Of a stretch of DNA of 43,317 nt, positions 40,764 to 43,317 are shown one piece after another; within the stretch, counting starts at the first letter, position 1, and each line of letters begins with the position of its first letter. Source of the DNA: an uncultured Anaerolineae bacterium (GTDB lineage: Bacteria > Chloroflexota > Anaerolineae > Promineifilales > Promineifilaceae); the NCBI GenBank assembly GCA_937943625.1, contig CALEAD010000047.1:1-43317 (forward strand), given 5' to 3'. A model generated the notes under the pieces. It searched no databases. It had not been told where the DNA came from and worked only from the letters and a program-made list of their open reading frames with translations. The position numbers and the translations under genes are program-made.

Positions 40764-40771
40764 CTCTGCGC

Positions 40772-40777
40772 TATAAT
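40772..40777 (+). promoter_or_regulatory. Putative -10 element (TATAAT) of the PBP gene
   Basis: A consensus TATAAT lies 8 nt before the ATG at 40786; no ribosome site. It is the clearest leaderless-type start in the window. Confidence 0.5.
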
Positions 40778-40785
40778 ACGGCTCT

Positions 40786-43002
40786 ATGAGACGCATCGTA
40801 ATCTGGCTCACGGCTGTTTTTTTGCTTTTGGTTGCCTGTAACAATCAGGTGCTGCCGGTGGCGCTGCATACCAACATGGCTGAGGCAACGGCCGTGCCCA
40901 CGCCAACGCTCACCCCCACGCCGATCCCCGATGATCCTGGCGGCATTGCCCGCGCCTTTTATCGCGCCTGGGAGGGGTTTGATTACCTGGGTATGTACAG
41001 CCTGTTAGCGCCACAAAGCCAGGCGTTGATAGACAGCGGCGCCTTTGTGGCGCGCTATGCCGACGCGATGAACACTGCGCGCGTTACGGCCGTGCGCGTG
41101 CAGCCATTGGCTCAGCTCCAGCAAGGGGCAGAAGCCCAATTTAGCGCCAGGGTGACCTGGGAAACGGCCGTAACCGGCAACCTCACCCGCGACCACAACT
41201 TGCCCCTGGTCTACAGCCAGAATCGTTGGGGTGTCGTGTGGGATGAAAGCCTCATCCTGCCAGAGCTGGCGGGCGGCAACCGCCTGGCGCTTACGTACCG
41301 CATTCCTGCCCGCGCCAACATCTACGACATAAACGGCCGTGCGCTGGCCTACCAGGGCAGCCTAGTTACCCTCGGCGTTGTGCCTGGCCAGATCGAAGAC
41401 GAAGCCGGACTACTGGCCGCACTCAGCCCTGTGCTGGGCAAAACGCCTGAAGAAATCAAAGCCATCTACGCTCCTGCGCGCCCAGACTGGTACTGGCCCA
41501 TTGGCGACGTCAGCGAAGCCACCATGCAGGCCTACAGCGCTACCTTGCAGCCCTACTTTGGTAAAGGCCTGGCGCCGGCAGAAACTCGCCTCACCCGCCT
41601 CTACAGCGAAGGCGGCATCGCTCCACACATCATTGGCCACACCGGCCCCATTCCCGCCGAACGCGCCACCGAATATGCCGCTGCCGGCTTTCGCGGCGAC
41701 GAAATTGTGGGACTGGCCGGGTTAGAACTTTGGGGTGAAGAGTACCTGAACGGTGAACGTGGCGGTGTTCTTTCCGTTGTCGGGCCAAATGGTCAGCTCA
41801 TCACCATCCTGGCTGAAGTGGCGCCCCAGCAGGCGCGCAGCCTCTACACCACCCTGGATCGTGACTTTCAGCAGGCAGTAGAGCAGGCCCTGGCCGAAGC
41901 AATTTTGACACACCCCCTGGCGCGCGCCGGCTCCATCGTCGTCATAGACGTGAACAGCGGCGCAGTACGTGCCATGGCCAGCTACCCCAGCTTTGACCCC
42001 ACCATTTTCGATCCGGTGCGCCCCAATGCAGCGCTGGAACTGGCTGCGGTACTCAATGATGGCAGACGGCCGTTGCTTAACCGCGCCACCCAGGGCGTCT
42101 ACCCGGCCGGTTCCGTTTTTAAGCTCGTCACCTACACTGCTGGCCTCAACAGCGGCCTCTACACCCCCACCAGCCGCTACAACTCCACCGGCAGCTGGAA
42201 CCGCCTGGGCGACGCCCTGATCAAATACGACTGGCGCAGCGGCGGTCACGGCAACATCACCTTACGCACCGCCATTGTCGTCTCTTGTAATTCCTGCTTC
42301 TACGACGTAGGCTACACACTCCATGGCATAGACCCATTTCTATTGCCCAACACCGCGCGCCAATTTGGCTTTGGCCAGGTCAGCGGCCTACAAATTCCCG
42401 AATCCCCCGGCCTCATCCCCGATCCAGACTGGAAAATTGCCAACGTCGGCGAGGGTTGGTCCATCGGCGACTCTGTGAACATGGCAATTGGCCAGGGATA
42501 CGTGCAGGTGACTCCGCTGCAAATAGCAAACATGATGATCGCTATCGCCAATGGTGGCACACGTTATCGCCCCACGCTTATAGACCGGCTCGGTGCGGCT
42601 GGCGGCGCTCCCGAAGAACACTGGCCTGCCCAGGTATTGGGCACACTTCCCATCAGCGGCGAAGCCCTGGAAACCATTCGCAGCGCCTTGTACGATGTGG
42701 CAAACGATCAATATTCAGGAACGGCCGCTTACCAATTTATTGGCCTGCCCTTGCGCGTGGCCGGCAAAACCGGCACTGCCGAAGATCCGCCACGCACATC
42801 CCATGCCTGGTTTGGCGGCTACGCCCCTGCCGCCCCCTACACCCGACCAGACGGCACCCTCATTGAAGCGCCAGAAATCGCTATCGTCGTCATGATCGAA
42901 AACAGTGGCGAAGGCTCAGAAGTGGCGGCCCCCATCTTCCGCCGGATCGTAGAGCTGTATTACGACATCACACCACGCGCCCCTTATCCCTGGGCGCGTT
43001 AA
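40786..43002 (+). CDS. Penicillin-binding protein (class B transpeptidase) with NTF2-like domain
   Basis: 738 residues. A lipobox-like LLLVAC (Cys18) or membrane anchor leads to a Thr/Pro linker. A MecA_N/NTF2-like domain (about 50-160) and a PBP dimerisation region (about 165-345) follow, then the transpeptidase. Active-site motifs are complete: Ser443-x-x-Lys446 (SVFK), Ser500-Cys-Asn502 and Lys661-Thr-Gly (KTGT). It crosslinks peptidoglycan outside the membrane, as in PBP2/PBP3-type proteins; MecA_N is shared with low-affinity PBPs, but beta-lactam resistance cannot be inferred. It has its own promoter and no fts or mreB neighbours. Confidence 0.94.
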   Translation: MRRIVIWLTAVFLLLVACNNQVLPVALHTNMAEATAVPTPTLTPTPIPDDPGGIARAFYRAWEGFDYLGMYSLLAPQSQALIDSGAFVARYADAMNTARVTAVRVQPLAQLQQGAEAQFSARVTWETAVTGNLTRDHNLPLVYSQNRWGVVWDESLILPELAGGNRLALTYRIPARANIYDINGRALAYQGSLVTLGVVPGQIEDEAGLLAALSPVLGKTPEEIKAIYAPARPDWYWPIGDVSEATMQAYSATLQPYFGKGLAPAETRLTRLYSEGGIAPHIIGHTGPIPAERATEYAAAGFRGDEIVGLAGLELWGEEYLNGERGGVLSVVGPNGQLITILAEVAPQQARSLYTTLDRDFQQAVEQALAEAILTHPLARAGSIVVIDVNSGAVRAMASYPSFDPTIFDPVRPNAALELAAVLNDGRRPLLNRATQGVYPAGSVFKLVTYTAGLNSGLYTPTSRYNSTGSWNRLGDALIKYDWRSGGHGNITLRTAIVVSCNSCFYDVGYTLHGIDPFLLPNTARQFGFGQVSGLQIPESPGLIPDPDWKIANVGEGWSIGDSVNMAIGQGYVQVTPLQIANMMIAIANGGTRYRPTLIDRLGAAGGAPEEHWPAQVLGTLPISGEALETIRSALYDVANDQYSGTAAYQFIGLPLRVAGKTGTAEDPPRTSHAWFGGYAPAAPYTRPDGTLIEAPEIAIVVMIENSGEGSEVAAPIFRRIVELYYDITPRAPYPWAR

Positions 43003-43108
43003 GTCATTGGGCAAGATTCATAACACCGGCCACCGACCGTGCTCAGGGAAACGTATGGCCACGTACTAAGGGGCTGACGATCAATTTTGTGAATCCGCCA
43101 TCAATACC

Positions 43109-43146
43109 TGACAAGGTGACAATCTGACAATCTGACAAGGTAACAA
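43109..43146. repeat. Five 8-bp tandem units (TGACAANN)
   Basis: TGACAA begins at 43109, 43117, 43125 and 43133, with TAACAA at 43141, exactly every 8 bp. It lies just inside the right inverted repeat. The rest of 43003-43178 has only a GACCG fragment near 43033 and no gene. Confidence 0.8.
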
Positions 43147-43178
43147 AATGTGAGATTATGCCCTTTGCCACTAAAAAT

Positions 43179-43304
43179 AACGTAAGTTTTGCACAATCAG
43201 AAGCGATTTCATGAAAAATCGCCAAAAATAAAAGTCGAACCTTTACAACCTGCTCAATAGTGGCAGGCTCATAGCGACATTTCACAACGAGGTCGCCATG
43301 AGTC
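43179..43304. repeat. Right copy of the 126-bp inverted repeat
   Basis: Exact reverse complement of 1-126. Beyond 43304 thirteen more bases follow; whether they also match outside the left edge cannot be seen. Confidence 0.9.
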
Positions 43305-43317
43305 ACATACAAACATC

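Noticed and set aside
1..43304. The whole window as a composite transposon bounded by the inverted repeats
   Set aside because: No transposase or integrase is visible, the content looks like core genes, and the repeat coincides with the window edge.
43043..43312. An 89-residue minus-strand frame across the right inverted repeat (a related frame lies at 20-202)
   Set aside because: The shared peptide arises only because the DNA repeat is the same; the flanks diverge at once and no family is recognised.

Overview
This is a GC-rich bacterial chromosomal window carrying about 30 protein genes, with no rRNA, no tRNA and no CRISPR array that I can see. It most likely comes from a member of the Chloroflexota (Anaerolineae/Ardenticatenia-like). 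The main reason is the adjacent trio of a SCO1664-type kinase-like protein, a DUF3090 protein and an MSMEG_4193-type histidine phosphatase, which is known mainly from Actinobacteria and Chloroflexi. Threonine/proline-rich lipoproteins and a surface-glycan cluster without phage or plasmid genes agree with this, but lineage is inferred, not proven.

Layout. 1-570: left copy of a 126-bp inverted repeat, an intergenic repeat and a promoter. 571-5687: WecG/TagA-type glycosyltransferase, then on the minus strand a methylmalonyl-CoA mutase small-subunit-like protein and a TerB-like / C39-LysM gene pair. 6079-11140: two half-ABC exporters whose motif defects are complementary, as in a heterodimer, separated by an AAA+DUF4143 gene with its own promoter. 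11166-18374 (minus strand): GAF histidine kinase, sirtuin, receiver-CpaE-like protein, the SCO1664/DUF3090/phosphatase operon, an SH3b membrane protein and PrmC. 18587-20633: a lipoprotein and a repeat-built secreted protein. 20783-30133 (minus strand): a surface polysaccharide cluster with many 4-bp start/stop overlaps (flippase-like membrane protein, three class I methyltransferases, an FkbM methyltransferase, three glycosyltransferases and a GT-C membrane protein). 30394-34475: an NAD(P)-binding SDR and a 917-residue GT-C protein, with a candidate small RNA between them. 34683-37213: an alpha/beta hydrolase fused to a cyclic-nucleotide-binding domain, overlapping a class V aminotransferase. 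37378-40681: a divergent family 5 substrate-binding lipoprotein and DASS anion transporter around a CRP-like box. 40786-43002: a penicillin-binding protein. The window ends in the right copy of the 126-bp inverted repeat.

DNA-level signals stand out as much as the genes. The palindrome ACGGCCGT occurs about 67 times by eye, where roughly one copy is expected. It lies in all reading frames and between genes, as HIP1 does in cyanobacteria. Tandem repeats with a strict 7-bp period (GACCGCN-like) occupy at least nine intergenic loci, often joined to a hairpin element around GTTGCCAAACCTG. Several genes have a -10-like hexamer 7-9 nt before the ATG and no Shine-Dalgarno sequence, which suggests leaderless mRNAs.

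As a whole the window looks like core chromosome biased towards the cell envelope (glycan synthesis, peptidoglycan, secreted LysM protein, exporter) and signalling. The strongest candidates for undescribed biology are the palindrome, the heptad repeats, the candidate sRNA with the TACGC repeats beside it, and the kinase-like/DUF3090/phosphatase cassette.
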